Counted from the first letter of the stretch, positions 1 to 6,099 are shown. The stretch is DNA of 8,081 bases from Spirochaeta sp. (GCA_027859055.1 JAQIBO010000231.1:1-8081), one strand, 5' to 3'. Numbers and translations: made by a program. Notes: generated by a model not told the origin, from the letters alone.

Positions 1-1401
1 GCCCGATTCCTGGTGCCACGCCACCCCCATCATCTGCCCGAGGGGACTTGCCGCCGGATCATCAAGCACATCAAGCGCCCAGATCGCCCGGCCGGTACGG
101 TCGATACGCCACAATCCACCGGAGGTCAACAGGAGAACGTCTCCACCGGACCCCACCGCCATCGCGCGCACCCCAGCCGCGTGTTCCATCGGCACCATCG
201 GCAGAATCGAATCAAGCTCCTGACCCTCCGGGGAGTACATGCGGATCTGCCGGTCGATGAGATCGTAGGTCCAGATGTTGCCCTCGGGGCCCGCCGCGAT
301 CGCGGGAATATACGAGTGCTCGCTGTCAAAGATATCGAGGGGAAACACCTGCCGCCCCTCAATGCGTGCGGCGCGCCGATTGGCCGCGTCGAGAACCACG
401 ATCGAACCGTCCGGCAGGGCGGCCATGCCCCCTTGCCCGGCAAGCGGATTCCGTAACCGTGTCGGTCCGGTCGACGTTCCGGCGCTGTGACCGGGCGGGT
501 AGAGATACAGCTCCCGCCCCATCGACGGCCGCGTCACAACACTGCCCGCCGGCGTCGTCGCCACCGTCATCGCGGACTGATAGTTTCCCTCTTCCACCAG
601 CTGCAACCCCGGCAGATCGATAATCCGAAAGTCGGGACCAACGCGGACCGCCAACGTCATCGACCCGACAACCGCGTCACCCCCGGCGGTCACCGCGACG
701 CTGTACGGATACAGGTTCACCCCTTCCGTGGAAATCGTAGAGCCAACCAGCTCGCTCAGGTACAGCTCATCGACAAACGTCGGCGCCTCCGCATCGCGAC
801 GCCGTTCAAACCCGCGCGCCTGCGCCCACAGGTACCCGAACTGCTGCGCGATATCCCGGTACAGATTTCCGTCCCACGTCCCGATGAGCGGCATCCCCGC
901 CGCGTTCCGGCCCGACGCGCCGCCACCGACACCGGAGAGCATCAGTGAAATGGAGTTGGACCCGCTTTCCCGCACCGCATTGACGGTCAGCCGGTACTGT
1001 TCGGCATCCACGGATACCCGCTTCCCGGTGACCCCCGGCGTGGCGGCGTCTGGCGCGCCACCTCCCGCTTGTCCCGTCGGCGCCGCACCAACGAAAACCC
1101 CATCCGCCGGCGCCCACGGCACCGTGACGCGAACGTCAGGATTCACCCGGTTACTGTGCAGCGCCGCCTGCAAAATCGCATCCTCAAGGGTCTGTCGGTT
1201 GTCCGCGCTGTCCGGATAGACCACCGGCCGCTCAACGACGACCACCGCCGGGGGGGCGCCGTCGCTGTCCGTTACGCGTTGCGCCTCCGCGACGCCCGGG
1301 ACCAGCGCAACCAGCCATATCCACGCCAGCACGCTCATCGCGCCCCGAACGCGCGTGCGCCGGACGCGTCCACGCCTCATAGCATATCGTTTTGCCGTCA
1401 T
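1..1401 (-). CDS. Exported beta-propeller (NHL-type) protein, C-terminus off the left edge
   Basis: An uninterrupted minus-strand frame runs from an ATG at 1401 to the window edge: 467 codons, no stop. An AGGTG ribosome-binding site lies 6 nt upstream, which favours this start; in-frame ATGs at 1380 and 1338 are alternatives. The N-terminus has many arginines (residues 9-19), then a hydrophobic core (about 23-37) and an AEA/Q signal-peptidase site after residue 40, so the protein is exported. Residues 41-310 resemble no domain I can name and include a Gly/Ala/Pro-rich linker near 105-120. From about residue 318, repeats of the type 'aalPDGSIVVLDaanrRaaRI', 'aagPEGNIWTYD' and 'avGSGGDVLLL' are typical of NHL/SMP-30-like beta-propeller blades. 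These usually mediate protein or ligand contacts and occasionally catalysis. At least three blades are visible and more are expected beyond position 1. It is transcribed divergently from the lipoprotein/FecR operon. The assignment to a propeller is firm; the function is unknown. Confidence 0.85.
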   Translation of the reverse strand, partial: MTAKRYAMRRGRVRRTRVRGAMSVLAWIWLVALVPGVAEAQRVTDSDGAPPAVVVVERPVVYPDSADNRQTLEDAILQAALHSNRVNPDVRVTVPWAPADGVFVGAAPTGQAGGGAPDAATPGVTGKRVSVDAEQYRLTVNAVRESGSNSISLMLSGVGGGASGRNAAGMPLIGTWDGNLYRDIAQQFGYLWAQARGFERRRDAEAPTFVDELYLSELVGSTISTEGVNLYPYSVAVTAGGDAVVGSMTLAVRVGPDFRIIDLPGLQLVEEGNYQSAMTVATTPAGSVVTRPSMGRELYLYPPGHSAGTSTGPTRLRNPLAGQGGMAALPDGSIVVLDAANRRAARIEGRQVFPLDIFDSEHSYIPAIAAGPEGNIWTYDLIDRQIRMYSPEGQELDSILPMVPMEHAAGVRAMAVGSGGDVLLLTSGGLWRIDRTGRAIWALDVLDDPAASPLGQMMGVAWHQESG

Positions 1402-1403
1402 TT

Positions 1404-1424
1404 CACACCTCACACCTCACACCT
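1404..1424 (-). repeat. Three tandem CACACCT units spanning the ribosome-binding site
   Basis: Three perfect consecutive copies of CACACCT (AGGTGTG on the coding strand) lie immediately upstream of the propeller gene start. The copy nearest the ATG supplies the Shine-Dalgarno sequence. Related cctcac motifs recur up to about 1452. Function is unknown; slippage here would change copy number without moving the proximal ribosome-binding site. Confidence 0.6.
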
Positions 1425-1493
1425 TGCGCCTCACGCCGTACCCGTACCTCACACCCGCACCCGCTGACAGCCGCCCCGGCGCCCGTCCCACAC

Positions 1494-1499
1494 AGTATA
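1494..1499 (-). promoter_or_regulatory. Candidate -10 box for the propeller gene
   Basis: TATACT on the minus strand is the best sigma70-like -10 in this intergenic region. The hexamer 17 bp upstream (CTCTGA) is a poor -35. If used, it would give a leader of roughly 85 nt containing the GTGAGG-rich stretch. The call is weak because only one element matches. Confidence 0.3.
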
Positions 1500-1544
1500 A
1501 CCCACCCCACGCGCCCTCAGAGCGCACAAACTACCCGAAATAAG

Positions 1545-1573
1545 TTGAAAACCTGTCCGGAGAGGTCTATTCT
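1545..1573 (+). promoter_or_regulatory. Sigma70-type promoter of the lipoprotein/FecR operon
   Basis: TTGAAA (1545-1550) and TATTCT (1568-1573) are separated by exactly 17 bp. Transcription would begin near 1580, only about 4 nt before the ATG at 1584, so the first gene would be translated from an almost leaderless mRNA. The -10 hexamer is identical to that of the toxin-antitoxin promoter at 4589-4594. Confidence 0.6.
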
Positions 1574-1583
1574 TACAAGAGCG

Positions 1584-2051
1584 ATGAAACGAAACATACC
1601 AACAATCGGAACGGCACTGCTGATACTCATCTTTGCCGCCTCCTGTACCACGGTCCCCGTCTCCCAACGGGACAATCGGGTTGAAACACTCATAACATAA
1701 CTCAACACCGCCGATATCGACCGCCTCATGGAACTCTCCGCCCGTCCATTCCTCTTCGACGGCGAGATTATCATCCTCGAAAGTGACCTGCAGATGATGT
1801 GGACCAACCTCCGCGACGTCGGCTTCACCTTTGACGCCGCCACCATCGAGGAACTTGGCCCGGTCACCGACACCACCTATCTGCAATTCGCCGACACCAT
1901 GGACGTCCGCGTCTGGTTCCAGAAATACGCCGCAGAAGATGCCGCCCTCGCCCGCGTCTCCACCAGCCACGGCACCTTCCTTATCATCACCGGGGATCGC
2001 CTCAAACGCCTCCCCTACATCTTCGGCTTCACAGGCCCACAGGAGAGCTGA
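1584..2051 (+). pseudogene. Small lipoprotein gene interrupted by an in-frame TAA
   Basis: The frame opens at ATG 1584 with a basic N-terminus, a hydrophobic stretch (LLILIF) and a lipobox ending AASC at residue 21, as expected for a lipoprotein signal. TAA at 1698-1700 ends it after 38 residues. The same frame then continues without another stop for 116 codons to TGA 2049-2051 and reads like ordinary protein (LNTADIDRLMELSARPF and onward). With a CAA glutamine at 1698 the product would be a 155-residue lipoprotein; one C-to-T change explains the stop. The downstream ATG 1728 has no clear ribosome-binding site and would lack the signal peptide. The small size, the starting helix and the later strand-rich segment could fit an NTF2/SnoaL-like fold, but I do not recognise the family. 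The FecR-domain gene starts 2 nt after its end, so they share an operon. Recent nonsense mutation, readthrough and sequencing error all remain possible. Confidence 0.75.
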
Positions 2052-2053
2052 CG

Positions 2054-3097
2054 ATGGAAACAACGAATCGGAAAACAGGACGAACGCAACGCGCTTTCGG
2101 ATTGCTAATCCTCATCCTCACTTTTTCGGCCGCCACCGCCCTTGCGCAGGAGGCGTCGGTGATCTACCTCGAAGGTGAGCCGGAGCTCCGCGCCTCCGGG
2201 GGCGCCACGGAATGGCTGGACTTCGGCACCGTTCTCACTCCCGGCGACAGCGTCGTTACCGGCCGCAACGACTTTGTCGAACTGGAGCAGGGCGCTGCCT
2301 CCACCATCCGCGTCAACCCCGACACGGTCTTCACCATTCGCGAAGTGGAAGAAAACGGCCGTCGCCGGCAGGTGATGAGCAACAGCACCGGCTCCGTCGG
2401 CTACCGCTTCAACCGCCTCGCCGGCCGTGACGAGCCGCGGATCGGCACCACCTCCGTTGTCGCCGGCATCCGCGGTACCGAAGTAGTCGTCTACGCCGGC
2501 GCCAACGGCTCCAGCCTCTTCCTCGTAGAGTCCGGCCTCGTAGACGTCACCTCCGCCGGCCAGACGGTCAGCCTTGCACAGGATGAGGGGGTTGAAGTGC
2601 CGGCATCCGGACCCCCGGGAGATGTTTTCGAATGGGTCGGTCAGGAGCTGGATTTCAGTACCTGGAATGCCCAGAAACTGGACGAGTACCTCGCCAACCC
2701 TGTTGCTGGCGTGCAGTCTCTCATGACACAGCTGGACGAGTTCATCGAGGGTACGCAGGAGTATCGGGAGTTGTATCAGGAGATCAAGACCGAGTACGAC
2801 GCCAAGTATGAAACGTTTGTCGAGTTGGAGGATGGTGAGGAGAAAGACGCGTTGCGGGAAGAACTGCAACAGATCGGAAACCGGCAACGAACACAGGTGC
2901 TCAACTATCGCTACTACGCGCTTTCGGGCCTCTCGTTGCGACGATATGTTCTCGGGAAGATGTACATTGAACTGACGACGCGGTACATCCTGGACAAGGA
3001 CAACGCCACGTATCAGGGGTTCATAGCAGAATACGAGCGGTTTCTTGCCGCCTACAACGACGGTATCGTACCGCGCCTTGTAGAGGCAGACATTTAG
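2054..3097 (+). CDS. Secreted FecR-domain protein
   Basis: This is a 347-residue protein with a good ribosome-binding site (AGGAGA, 2041-2046) 7 nt before the ATG. Residues 1-32 form a signal peptide: polar n-region, hydrophobic LLILILTFSAATAL, and probable cleavage after ALAQ. Residues about 34-185 match a FecR domain: an opening VIYLEGEPEL strand, 'TPGDSVVTGRNDFVEL', and the diagnostic 'TTSVVAGIRGTEVVVY' at 132-147, followed by 'VESGLVDVTSAGQTVSL'. Stand-alone exported FecR-domain proteins of this type are common in spirochaetes. They lack the transmembrane anti-sigma architecture of classic FecR, so a role in iron signalling should not be assumed. Residues about 200-347 are charged and mostly helical, rich in Glu, Gln and Tyr, and could be a coiled or helical-bundle partner-binding region. 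The gene sits between two small lipoprotein genes with 2 nt and about 10 nt gaps, implying co-transcription and a shared envelope role. Confidence 0.85.
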   Translation: METTNRKTGRTQRAFGLLILILTFSAATALAQEASVIYLEGEPELRASGGATEWLDFGTVLTPGDSVVTGRNDFVELEQGAASTIRVNPDTVFTIREVEENGRRRQVMSNSTGSVGYRFNRLAGRDEPRIGTTSVVAGIRGTEVVVYAGANGSSLFLVESGLVDVTSAGQTVSLAQDEGVEVPASGPPGDVFEWVGQELDFSTWNAQKLDEYLANPVAGVQSLMTQLDEFIEGTQEYRELYQEIKTEYDAKYETFVELEDGEEKDALREELQQIGNRQRTQVLNYRYYALSGLSLRRYVLGKMYIELTTRYILDKDNATYQGFIAEYERFLAAYNDGIVPRLVEADI

Positions 3098-3107
3098 GAG
3101 AAGAATG

Positions 3108-3545
3108 ATGAAAACGAATAACGTAAGACGACATAGTAGACCGGTAGTCTGGGGAATAGCACTGATTGCGATCGCCTCGTTCCTGTTTGTTGGCTGTCCC
3201 CAACCGGAAGAGGACGACAGCGTTTCTATTCCCGAGCGCATTAATGCCCTGATTGCCGGCGGAAATAACGGAAGTTATGATACGCTGTATACGCACGTCC
3301 ATCCCGACGCATCACAGTACAATCAGCTCAAGGACGGGGCGACCTGGAAACCTCCGTTCGAGTCAGGAGCGACCGTGGAACTCGGTACCCTCGAAATCTC
3401 CGGAACAACAGTGACGTCAACGATCTCTGGTAATATCTATAACGGAGAATTAACCACCTTCACGATGAAACAACTCGACAAGGATGTCTGGTACGTTCTG
3501 ACGTGGAAAATTGCGACGACCACTGAAACAGTCGTCGTTCAGTAG
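3108..3545 (+). CDS. Small lipoprotein, last gene of the FecR operon
   Basis: The product is 145 residues if started at ATG 3108, which lies 7 nt from AGGAG (3096-3100). That Shine-Dalgarno overlaps the stop codon of the FecR-domain gene. The adjacent ATG 3105 would add one Met at a tighter spacing. A basic n-region, a hydrophobic core (VVWGIALIAIASFLFVG) and Cys30 form a lipoprotein signal with a relaxed F-V-G-C lipobox of the kind spirochaetes tolerate. The acidic linker after the Cys (PQPEEDD) is also typical. The mature part begins with a short helix (ERINALIAGGNNGSYDTLY) and is otherwise strand-rich, ending FTMKQLDKDVWYVLTWKI. This is compatible with an NTF2-like fold and resembles the layout of the broken lipoprotein at the head of the operon, though I cannot show homology by eye. 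Codon use is less C-ending than in the upstream genes. Function unknown. Confidence 0.8.
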   Translation: MKTNNVRRHSRPVVWGIALIAIASFLFVGCPQPEEDDSVSIPERINALIAGGNNGSYDTLYTHVHPDASQYNQLKDGATWKPPFESGATVELGTLEISGTTVTSTISGNIYNGELTTFTMKQLDKDVWYVLTWKIATTTETVVVQ

Positions 3546-3570
3546 ACTTGCCCGGTCACAAATCACATCA

Positions 3571-3600
3571 AAAAGCCGCCCTCGGAGGCGGCTTTTCTCC
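3571..3600 (+). terminator. Strong intrinsic terminator, probably bidirectional
   Basis: A perfect 10-bp stem, AAAAGCCGCC (3571-3580) paired with GGCGGCTTTT (3587-3596), encloses a 6-nt loop. T-rich sequence follows on the plus strand (TTTTCTCCTTTCT). The A-run before the stem gives a T-tract on the minus strand too. It lies 25 nt after the stop of the small lipoprotein gene and closes that operon. Confidence 0.9.
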
Positions 3601-3704
3601 TTTCTAAGGGCGTGCACGTATCGCACTGATGTGGGGTATCGGCCCACTTCTCACCAACGCCCAATAACCGCTCTTCCGCATAGTCCAACCCACCCGCCTG
3701 TTGC

Positions 3705-3710
3705 TATGTT
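3705..3710 (+). promoter_or_regulatory. Candidate -10 for a leaderless amidotransferase mRNA
   Basis: TATGTT lies 6 nt before the ATG at 3717, so transcription would start at about the A of the start codon. No Shine-Dalgarno is visible, which fits a leaderless message, but no convincing -35 is found 16-18 bp upstream. Tentative. Confidence 0.3.
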
Positions 3711-3716
3711 ACCACT

Positions 3717-4433
3717 ATGAAAGAGAAAACCTGTCTGGTGATCCAGCACGTCGCGTTTGAAGACCTCGGTACATTTCACCAGCCCATCACGCACGCCGGG
3801 TATACCGTCCGGTATCTTCAGGCGGGTGTAGATGACCTGTCCGAGATCGGTGCGGCCGACCTGGTCATCGTTCTGGGCGGGCCGATCGGCGTATACGAGA
3901 CGGCGGCGTATCCGTTCCTCACAGATGAGATTGTGTTGATCGGCAGGCGGGTGGCGGCGGACCGTCCAACCCTGGGGATCTGTCTGGGGGCGCAGATGAT
4001 TGCGGCGGCCGCAGGCGGGCGGGTGTACCCCGGTACCGCGGGAAAAGAGATCGGTTGGGCACCGATTCAACTGACCGAGGCGGGCGCCGCAGGTGCACTA
4101 AAGCCGCTGGTCCACGGTGACGACGTGGTCCTCCACTGGCACGGCGATACCGTTGACCTGCCGTCGGGAGCAACGCGTCTTGCTTCAACGTCCCGGTATA
4201 CCAACCAGGCGTTTTCCCTGGGTGACAACGTGCTTGCGCTGCAGTTTCATCCGGAGGCGGATTCGCGCACGTTTGAGCGCTGGTTGATCGGCCACACGGT
4301 GGAAATCGCCGGAACCGACGGCGTAGATCCGGCAGGCCTCCGACGGGACGCAACGCGGTATGGAGAATCCCTGGAGGAGCGCGGCGGCCGGTTTATTCGC
4401 TCGTGGTTGCAGCAGCTGGACGCGTCCGTGTAG
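3717..4433 (+). CDS. Class I glutamine amidotransferase-like protein (GMP synthase GATase-like)
   Basis: This 238-residue, single-domain class I GATase has the alpha/beta hydrolase-like triad fold. Seen in order: an N-terminal strand (CLVIQHV), 'DLVIVLGGPIGVYE' (48-61), the nucleophile elbow 'TLGICLGAQMIA' with Cys89, 'HWHGDTVDLP' (140-149), and 'ALQFHPEAD' with His178 and Glu180 completing the triad. The family releases ammonia from glutamine or hydrolyses gamma-glutamyl bonds. Stand-alone members resembling the GMP synthase amidotransferase domain (YfeJ-like) are often of unknown substrate. No synthetase domain or partner gene is adjacent, so it is not a complete GuaA. Length fits the family. 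It has no obvious ribosome-binding site, and ATG 3717 directly precedes the conserved first strand, so the start is likely right. It appears to be a single-gene unit, flanked by the terminator upstream and a small repeat cluster downstream. Confidence 0.88.
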   Translation: MKEKTCLVIQHVAFEDLGTFHQPITHAGYTVRYLQAGVDDLSEIGAADLVIVLGGPIGVYETAAYPFLTDEIVLIGRRVAADRPTLGICLGAQMIAAAAGGRVYPGTAGKEIGWAPIQLTEAGAAGALKPLVHGDDVVLHWHGDTVDLPSGATRLASTSRYTNQAFSLGDNVLALQFHPEADSRTFERWLIGHTVEIAGTDGVDPAGLRRDATRYGESLEERGGRFIRSWLQQLDASV

Positions 4434-4450
4434 CCGCGTTTCTTGTATCA

Positions 4451-4483
4451 GGGATTCAATGAATCCCAATGAATCCCATTGAA
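4451..4483 (+). repeat. Short palindrome plus two 10-bp direct repeats
   Basis: GGGATTC (4451-4457) and GAATCCC (4461-4467) form a 7-bp perfect palindrome with a 3-nt centre. AATGAATCCC is then perfectly repeated at 4458-4467 and 4468-4477. TTCAATG (4455-4461) also pairs with CATTGAA (4477-4483). No T-tract follows, so it is not a standard terminator. The 10-bp spacing would place the half-sites on one face of the helix, suggesting protein binding, but this is inference. Confidence 0.55.
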
Positions 4484-4531
4484 CGCACCACAGGTATCAC
4501 GCCGCGTATGGTGTGTGAGTTTATGTCTGAA

Positions 4532-4582
4532 CAGGTGGGAAGCGCGTCAATATTCACGTTCCCACTTGAGTTATTTCCCACC
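4532..4582 (+). promoter_or_regulatory. Candidate autoregulatory operator of the toxin-antitoxin module
   Basis: CAGGTGGGAA (4532-4541) is mirrored by TTCCCACTTG (4559-4568) with 9 of 10 positions pairing. A further half-site, TTTCCCACC, lies at about 4574-4582. The second arm covers the -35 box and the third lies in the promoter spacer. AbrB-like antitoxins typically bind such repeats, alone or with the toxin, to repress their own promoter; here this is inferred from position. Confidence 0.5.
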
Positions 4583-4594
4583 GCGTCCTATTCT
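4566..4594 (+). promoter_or_regulatory. Sigma70-type promoter of the AbrB/RelE module
   Basis: TTGAGT (4566-4571) and TATTCT (4589-4594) are spaced by 17 bp. The predicted transcription start near 4601 lies downstream of the ATG at 4600, which argues that translation starts at ATG 4612 instead. Confidence 0.6.
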
Positions 4595-4611
4595 TTCTGA
4601 TGGAGGAGAAC

Positions 4612-4893
4612 ATGGGGGAACGGACGGTGGTTACATTGAAGCCTGACGGAAAGGGGCGAATCACGCTGGGGAAGCTGTTGGACGGGGTCAGCAGCGTTCG
4701 CGTTTCGGTGGAAGAAGACGGTCGAATCATCCTGGAACCGTTTCAGGAAATCCCGCAACGGGAGGCGTGGCTCTACGAAAACAGGGAAGCTCTCAATAAC
4801 GTGCGTACCGGGCTCCGGCAGGTGGCGGAAGGTCACACGTCCTACCTCGGATCCTTCGCTGCGTTTGAAGAAGATGCCGAGGAGTCCGATTGA
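4612..4893 (+). CDS. AbrB/SpoVT-like antitoxin
   Basis: A 93-residue protein; the start is fixed by GGAGGA (4602-4607) 4 nt upstream and by the promoter position. An in-frame ATG at 4600 would precede the predicted transcript start. Residues about 5-43 (TVVTLKPDGKGRITLGKLL, then a second strand ending GRIILEP) match the swapped-hairpin AbrB/MazE-type DNA-binding fold. Here it should bind the operator overlapping its own promoter. Residues 45-75 are helical, and the acidic tail (SYLGSFAAFEEDAEESD) is the likely toxin-neutralising segment, as in other antitoxins whose C-terminus wraps the toxin. The stop codon overlaps the start of the downstream RelE-like gene, implying translational coupling. 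The pairing with a RelE-fold toxin, rather than a MazF or PIN toxin, is the main evidence for its role; the DNA-binding fold assignment is good but by eye. Confidence 0.8.
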   Translation: MGERTVVTLKPDGKGRITLGKLLDGVSSVRVSVEEDGRIILEPFQEIPQREAWLYENREALNNVRTGLRQVAEGHTSYLGSFAAFEEDAEESD

Positions 4894-5186
4894 GCTTCCG
4901 GCTTCTCTTTTCGGATCAAGCTCGCGACGATTACCGGCGTCTTGAGGAACACCCGGCACTGCAGAAACGTTTTAGAGCGGTTCGCAAGACCCTCGCATTA
5001 CTTGAAACAAATCCACGTCACCCGTCTCTCCACACCCATGAGTACTCATCGCTGACGCGGGCGGTCGGAATCAAGGTGTTTGAAGCGTACGCCGAAAACC
5101 GAACACCCGCTGCGTATCGTGTGTTCTGGTGTTACGGCCCGCAGAAGGGCGACCTGACGATCATTGCGATCACACCGCACCCGTAG
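4890..5186 (+). CDS. RelE/ParE-family toxin
   Basis: A 98-residue protein of the size and pattern of RelE/ParE-fold toxins. It has an N-terminal 'FRLLFSDQARDDYRRLEE' strand-helix, a second basic helix (QKRFRAVRKTLALLE), 'NPRHPSLHTHEYSSL', and a C-terminal sheet 'VFEAYAENRTPAAYRVFWCYGP ... TIIAITPHP'. The segment with Arg77 and the TPHP ending are typical of a RelE subgroup. Family members mostly cleave mRNA on the ribosome, while ParE relatives inhibit gyrase; which applies here cannot be read from the sequence. Translation starts at TTG 4890, whose last two bases are also part of the antitoxin TGA (4891-4893). GAGGAG (4879-4884) lies 5 nt upstream. The weak start and 4-nt overlap would keep toxin synthesis below antitoxin synthesis. 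It converges on the nucleotidyltransferase gene 18 bp away, with no terminator visible between them. Confidence 0.85.
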   Translation: MSFRLLFSDQARDDYRRLEEHPALQKRFRAVRKTLALLETNPRHPSLHTHEYSSLTRAVGIKVFEAYAENRTPAAYRVFWCYGPQKGDLTIIAITPHP

Positions 5187-5204
5187 GAAGCGGTACGCTA
5201 TCGC

Positions 5205-5609
5205 CTACGTCTCCGCACCGTCTGAACGCTCCCCGTTTTCTGCGCGATAGAGCAGGTGTCCGGTCTGTTGTATCCGTGAAGCGACGTCTGTGCGGGCGTG
5301 CTTCATGTCAACCACATCAACCGACCACGGTACCGTTTCGCAGATCTCCATCGCCGCATACACGTCTCCGCCGTCCAGAGCCAGGTCGATATCGAAATCG
5401 GCATTCTTCGGGATATCGTTCAGGAGCGAACCAAACAGGTAGATAGACTGAACGTCGGGGACCTCGGTAGCGATCCGGTGTGCCAGGTTTCGGGCTGTTT
5501 CCCGCGCGGAATCAGCCCTGCGCTGTATACGTTGTTGTTCCCGCCTGTTGATGTCCCTGAGCCCGGCGGCAAACGGTTCCGGGTCAAAGGGCGGATCATC
5601 AGAGGGCAT
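5205..5609 (-). CDS. MNT-type minimal nucleotidyltransferase, antitoxin of a HEPN/MNT module
   Basis: A 134-residue protein from ATG 5609, which has a GGAG site about 9 nt upstream. An in-frame ATG at 5666 would add 19 residues buried inside the HEPN gene and is less likely. The N-terminal half has an arginine-rich helix (RREQQRIQRRADSARETARNL), then the polymerase-beta-like core: 'IYLFGS' (56-61), 'DFDIDLAL' (71-78), and a third acidic strand 'VDVVDM' (97-102). The spacing from GS to DxD is 11 residues, against the usual 10 of the MntA motif GSX10DXD. In characterised HepT/MntA pairs the nucleotidyltransferase AMPylates a tyrosine of the HEPN toxin and so neutralises it. That role is inferred here from the family and the adjacent HEPN gene, whose 3' end it overlaps by 11 bp. 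The catalytic aspartates are present, so it is probably active. Confidence 0.82.
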   Translation of the reverse strand: MPSDDPPFDPEPFAAGLRDINRREQQRIQRRADSARETARNLAHRIATEVPDVQSIYLFGSLLNDIPKNADFDIDLALDGGDVYAAMEICETVPWSVDVVDMKHARTDVASRIQQTGHLLYRAENGERSDGAET

Positions 5610-6090
5610 TGGCGATGCTCCGAAGCTTGCCGATGAACGTGGCGTGTATGTCGGGAAATTCGGCAAAGAAGTCGGTCACGGTGCGCTGGACGTCAGACGT
5701 TTTGTGGGGGTCCAGGTCTTCACCGTAGAGGTTTCTCAGGCGATGGCGAAAACGTACGATCTCCCGGACCAATCGCGTCTGGTCGTTGTCCGTGAAGAGC
5801 GCCGGGCGCACGCCGGGGATTTCCAATCCCATCTTGTCAATTAACGCCTGGTGCCAGCGGTCGGCAGGGAGATTGTTTTCGAAGAACTTTGAGATGCGCA
5901 GGAAATAGTTTTCCAGTACACCGTAGAGCGTCTGAATCGTGAACCCGAGAGCGCCCCAGTCAACCGGATCATCCGCGCCGTGTTCAAGACGCTCCCAGGC
6001 GGTCCGGTTTCGGGCCAGACGCCGCTCCAGGTCCGCAGCATCACCTTCGAGTTCCTGTATCAACGCAAGAAACGATTCGTACGTACGCAT
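5599..6090 (-). CDS. HepT-like HEPN ribonuclease toxin
   Basis: A 163-residue, mainly helical protein. Helix 1-35 (ESFLALIQELEGDAADLERRL), helix about 45-75 containing 'LYGVLENYFLRISKFFE', and a C-terminal helical pair surround 'REIVRFRHRLRNLYG' (109-123). That segment carries the HEPN-type basic/His/Tyr signature: Arg109 and His116 fit R-X6-H, with Tyr122 six residues later. This resembles the HepT-like branch in which 'FRH..R..Y' replaces the canonical RX4HXY. HEPN toxins cleave RNA, and the nearby tyrosine is the AMPylation target in studied pairs. The gene precedes and overlaps its nucleotidyltransferase partner, the usual order. A GGAGG lies 18 nt upstream of ATG 6090, too far to be a normal ribosome-binding site, and no other start codon exists between them. 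A promoter at 6100-6128 predicts a nearly leaderless mRNA. The partner gene makes the HEPN call considerably stronger than the sequence alone. Confidence 0.75.
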   Translation of the reverse strand: MRTYESFLALIQELEGDAADLERRLARNRTAWERLEHGADDPVDWGALGFTIQTLYGVLENYFLRISKFFENNLPADRWHQALIDKMGLEIPGVRPALFTDNDQTRLVREIVRFRHRLRNLYGEDLDPHKTSDVQRTVTDFFAEFPDIHATFIGKLRSIANAL

Positions 6091-6099
6091 ATACGGCGA

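Noticed and set aside
1698..1700. Recoding of the in-frame stop as selenocysteine or pyrrolysine
   Set aside because: The codon is TAA, which is not used for either, and no structured recoding element is apparent; Gln (CAA) fits the context.
1449..2063. A 204-codon minus-strand frame opposite the broken lipoprotein gene
   Set aside because: Its product is low-complexity and antisense-like; the plus strand carries a promoter, a lipobox and operon spacing.
2105..3241. A long open frame on the minus strand opposite the FecR-domain gene
   Set aside because: It has no coherent signal or domain and its composition mirrors the antisense of GC-rich codons; the plus-strand gene has a signal peptide, a FecR motif and a ribosome-binding site.
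4600..4611. ATG 4600 as the antitoxin start
   Set aside because: It lies at or before the predicted transcription start and has no ribosome-binding site; ATG 4612 has GGAGGA at a suitable distance.
5610..5666. ATG 5666 as the nucleotidyltransferase start
   Set aside because: It would overlap the HEPN gene by 68 bp and add a low-complexity leader; ATG 5609 has a GGAG site and the small overlap normal for these pairs.
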